From Candidatus Yanofskybacteria bacterium RIFCSPHIGHO2_01_FULL_39_8b (lineage in GTDB: Bacteria; Patescibacteriota; Minisyncoccia; 2-02-FULL-40-12; GWA2-44-9): 8,558 nucleotides of DNA. The position numbers and the translations under genes are program-made. The notes under the pieces were generated by a model. The model saw only the letters and a list, made by a program, of their open reading frames with translations. It did not search any database and was not told the origin of the DNA. Of the stretch, positions 7,787 through 8,558 are shown in pieces (position 1 is the stretch's first letter; every line of letters starts with the position of its first letter). Location of the stretch: positions 14,220 to 22,777 of the forward strand of contig MGIZ01000003.1 in NCBI GenBank assembly GCA_001794015.1, written 5' to 3'.

Positions 7787-8040
7787 AATGGACCTTCGCA
7801 AAAACATATGCCAAGACCGCTCCGCATGAATACGTTTTACAGAAGAACGAACCGAAGACACATAGGTATATCAAGGAGATGATTCGGAAACATGGAGTGT
7901 GGGAAGAATTCTGTATGCCTGGCGGAAAGCCATATCAGGTTCATTATTGGTATCGTGGCCGCTACAGATATTGGGTTATTGATAACATCCTTAATCGTAC
8001 GCGGGTCGGGTGGAAGTACCCGAAACGACTTATTGGATGA
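7783..8040 (+). CDS. Small conserved-looking protein of unknown function
   Basis: This 85-residue protein has no domain I can name. It is rich in aromatic and basic residues. The N-terminus reads KTAPHEYVLQK (11-21), the middle holds a Lys/Arg-rich helix-like segment (about 25-37), and the C-terminal half has VHYWYRGRYRYWVIDNILNR (53-72). The PHEY plus YRYW...INR-like layout reminds me of a family of short uncharacterised proteins on bacterial chromosomes and mobile elements. I cannot give it a family name. There is no signal peptide or membrane segment. It overlaps the HNH gene by four bases (ATGA), so its translation is coupled to that nuclease. Possible roles are a nuclease partner, an inhibitor or a DNA/RNA-binding accessory; all are guesses from position. 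The stop is at 8038-8040, only seven bases before the next TATAAT element. Confidence 0.65.
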   Translation: MKWTFAKTYAKTAPHEYVLQKNEPKTHRYIKEMIRKHGVWEEFCMPGGKPYQVHYWYRGRYRYWVIDNILNRTRVGWKYPKRLIG

Positions 8041-8047
8041 AAAAGAG

Positions 8048-8058
8048 TATAATATAAT
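8048..8058 (+). promoter_or_regulatory. Double TATAAT -10 element upstream of the structured RNA
   Basis: Two perfect TATAAT hexamers, 8048-8053 and 8053-8058, share one base in a very A+T-rich stretch. The best -35 for the second is TTATTG (8030-8035) at 17-bp spacing, which is a poor match; TTGGAT (8033-8038) is better but only 14 bp away. Transcription would begin near 8065, just before the first stem of the G+C-rich island. It could also drive the TPR gene. Confidence 0.45.
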
Positions 8059-8064
8059 TACAAT

Positions 8065-8217
8065 TTAAATAGAGCCTAACCCCATATGAAAATATGGGTA
8101 TGGCATAAAATACCGACGAAGATACTGACCCCGTGGTTCAGGCACCTTCGTCGGTCCATACTCGAAAGAGCGTGGGAGAGTAGTAATACTCTCGGCCTAG
8201 CCGCGGGTTTTGTGTTT
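8065..8217 (+). ncRNA. Putative structured RNA with three GNRA-capped hairpins and a tetraloop-receptor-like motif
   Basis: Bases 8111-8210 contain about 56% G+C by hand count, against 7 of 40 in the following 8211-8250. Visible helices: A, CCCATAT (8081-8087) with ATATGGG (8092-8098), GAAA loop, extended by GCC (8074-8076) with GGC (8102-8104). B, a perfect 10-bp helix ACCGACGAAG (8112-8121) with CTTCGTCGGT (8146-8155), topped by CTGACC with GGT-T-CAG. C, CTC-GAAA-GAG (8161-8170). D, GAGAGTA (8176-8182) with TACTCTC (8187-8193), GTAA loop. E, CGGC (8193-8196) with GCCG (8200-8203). TATGG (8099-8103) can instead pair with CCATA (8156-8160), closing a larger domain over B. A run of T residues (8208-8217) follows. 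I do not recognise the family. It may be an independent small RNA of about 150 nt or a leader/riboswitch for the TPR gene. End points are estimates. Confidence 0.5.
8193..8217 (+). terminator. Weak candidate intrinsic terminator at the end of the structured RNA
   Basis: CGGC-CTA-GCCG (8193-8203) is followed by CGGG and then TTTTGTGTTT (8208-8217). The stem is only four base pairs and the T-run is interrupted, so termination would be weak or conditional. If it works, the structured RNA is a separate transcript or a regulated leader for the gene at 8252. Confidence 0.25.
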
Positions 8218-8251
8218 CCTATAACAAAATTATTTTTAAGAACTTTTATTC

Positions 8252-8558
8252 ATGACCGATTCACAAAAAGATATAGAATCTATGTTTAATAGGGGTGTGG
8301 CGCTGTATGACCTGCAGAAATATCAGGAGGCGTTAGAATTATTTAATGAAATATTGTCGACTAACTCCCAGCATAAGAAAGCCATATTTTTCAAGGGATT
8401 AGTGCTTGATGATATGGGCAAACATGAAGAGGCGATAGAAATATGCGACAGATTATTAGATTTATACCCTCGAGATATAAGCGCTTTACGCCTTAAAGGC
8501 GTTGCCTTTGGCGAGATGGGTAAACATAAAGAATCATTTGAATCATTTAATAAAATAT
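8252..8558 (+). CDS. TPR-repeat protein, N-terminal part (3' truncated by the window edge)
   Basis: The open frame from ATG 8252 runs to the window end and gives 102 residues. It contains tetratricopeptide repeats of about 34 residues: roughly 8-41 (GVALYDLQKYQEALELFNEI), 42-75 (GLVLDDMGKHEEAIEICDRL) and a third beginning near 76 (GVAFGEMGKHKESFESFNKI). Each shows the A-x-G...Y-x-A-L/I...F-N pattern. No signal peptide precedes the repeats, so a cytoplasmic protein-interaction role is likely; the partner is unknown. The first 11 residues are outside the repeats, and M11 (ATG 8282) is a possible alternative start. No good Shine-Dalgarno sequence precedes either. It lies about 35 bases after the structured RNA and reads the same way, so the RNA could be its 5' leader. 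There is no evidence that it belongs to the restriction operon. Confidence 0.7.
   Translation, partial: MTDSQKDIESMFNRGVALYDLQKYQEALELFNEILSTNSQHKKAIFFKGLVLDDMGKHEEAIEICDRLLDLYPRDISALRLKGVAFGEMGKHKESFESFNKI

Noticed and set aside
8112..8158. tRNA-like element ending in CCA after the 10-bp helix
   Set aside because: Only about 45 bases long, with no anticodon or D arm and no discriminator base before CCA; the CCA is better explained by the CCATA pairing.
8112..8193. 5S rRNA
   Set aside because: CTGACCCC and GGGAGAGTAG resemble 5S segments, but the loop C sequence is too short, the 5' and 3' ends do not form the long closing helix, and an extra GAAA hairpin sits where loop A/helix II should be.
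8156..8205. c-di-GMP-I (GEMM) riboswitch
   Set aside because: The GAAA-capped stem followed by GTGGGA and later GGCCTA recalls that class, but the conserved GACGCAAAGCC-type core is absent.
8086..8289. 67-residue plus-strand open frame after the operon
   Set aside because: It lies on the hairpin-rich RNA island, overlaps the better-supported TPR start, has no ribosome site and its composition follows the RNA stems.
8488..8502. 15-bp palindrome ACGCCTT-A-AAGGCGT
   Set aside because: It lies within the TPR coding repeats and is explained by the codons for Leu-Arg-Leu-Lys-Gly; no T-run follows.

Overview
The window is bacterial and holds a compact, one-direction (+) defence-type operon between the tail of an unrelated gene and the start of another. 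Overall composition is near 40% G+C and TGA is used as a normal stop. Most internal genes start 1-4 bases from the previous stop with no visible Shine-Dalgarno sequence. Three things suggest Patescibacteria/CPR (Parcubacteria-like): the small Cys-rich C-terminal domain at the left edge, a PD-(D/E)XK protein of a type I recall as common in that group, and the start-site style. This assignment is inference from memory, not a search result.

Layout. Bases 2-112 encode the last 36 residues of a protein ending in a Cys-containing 'WFNS..EAE.AGY..AGNC' module. Bases 113-379 are intergenic. They hold three near-identical dyads (TTCTGG-TGR-CCAGAA) whose centres are exactly 21 bp apart, then a 28-bp imperfect direct repeat, then an AAGGA ribosome site. 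The operon follows: (1) a 1063-residue protein with an N-terminal phospholipase-D-type nuclease domain fused to an SNF2-like superfamily 2 helicase; (2) a 1033-residue Eco57I-like N6-adenine DNA methyltransferase with a C-terminal target-recognition region; (3) a 249-residue RecB/Cas4-like PD-(D/E)XK nuclease with cysteines; (4) a 118-residue HNH nuclease; (5) an 85-residue protein of unknown function overlapping gene 4 by ATGA.

Genes 1 and 2 look like a restriction-modification or DISARM-like anti-phage module. The methyltransferase would mark self DNA and the PLD-helicase would translocate on and damage unmarked DNA. DISARM's drmA and drmB are absent. The tightly linked PD-(D/E)XK, HNH and small proteins may be extra effectors or passengers; their part in the system is inference from spacing only.

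Right end. After gene 5, a TATAAT-type -10 element precedes a G+C-rich island of about 150 bases. It folds by eye into five or more hairpins: three with GNRA tetraloops, one a perfect 10-bp helix, and one whose base nearly matches the 11-nucleotide GAAA-tetraloop receptor. A U-rich run follows. This looks like an unrecognised structured RNA (stand-alone or a leader) and is the most unusual element here. The window ends inside a TPR-repeat protein gene starting at 8252.
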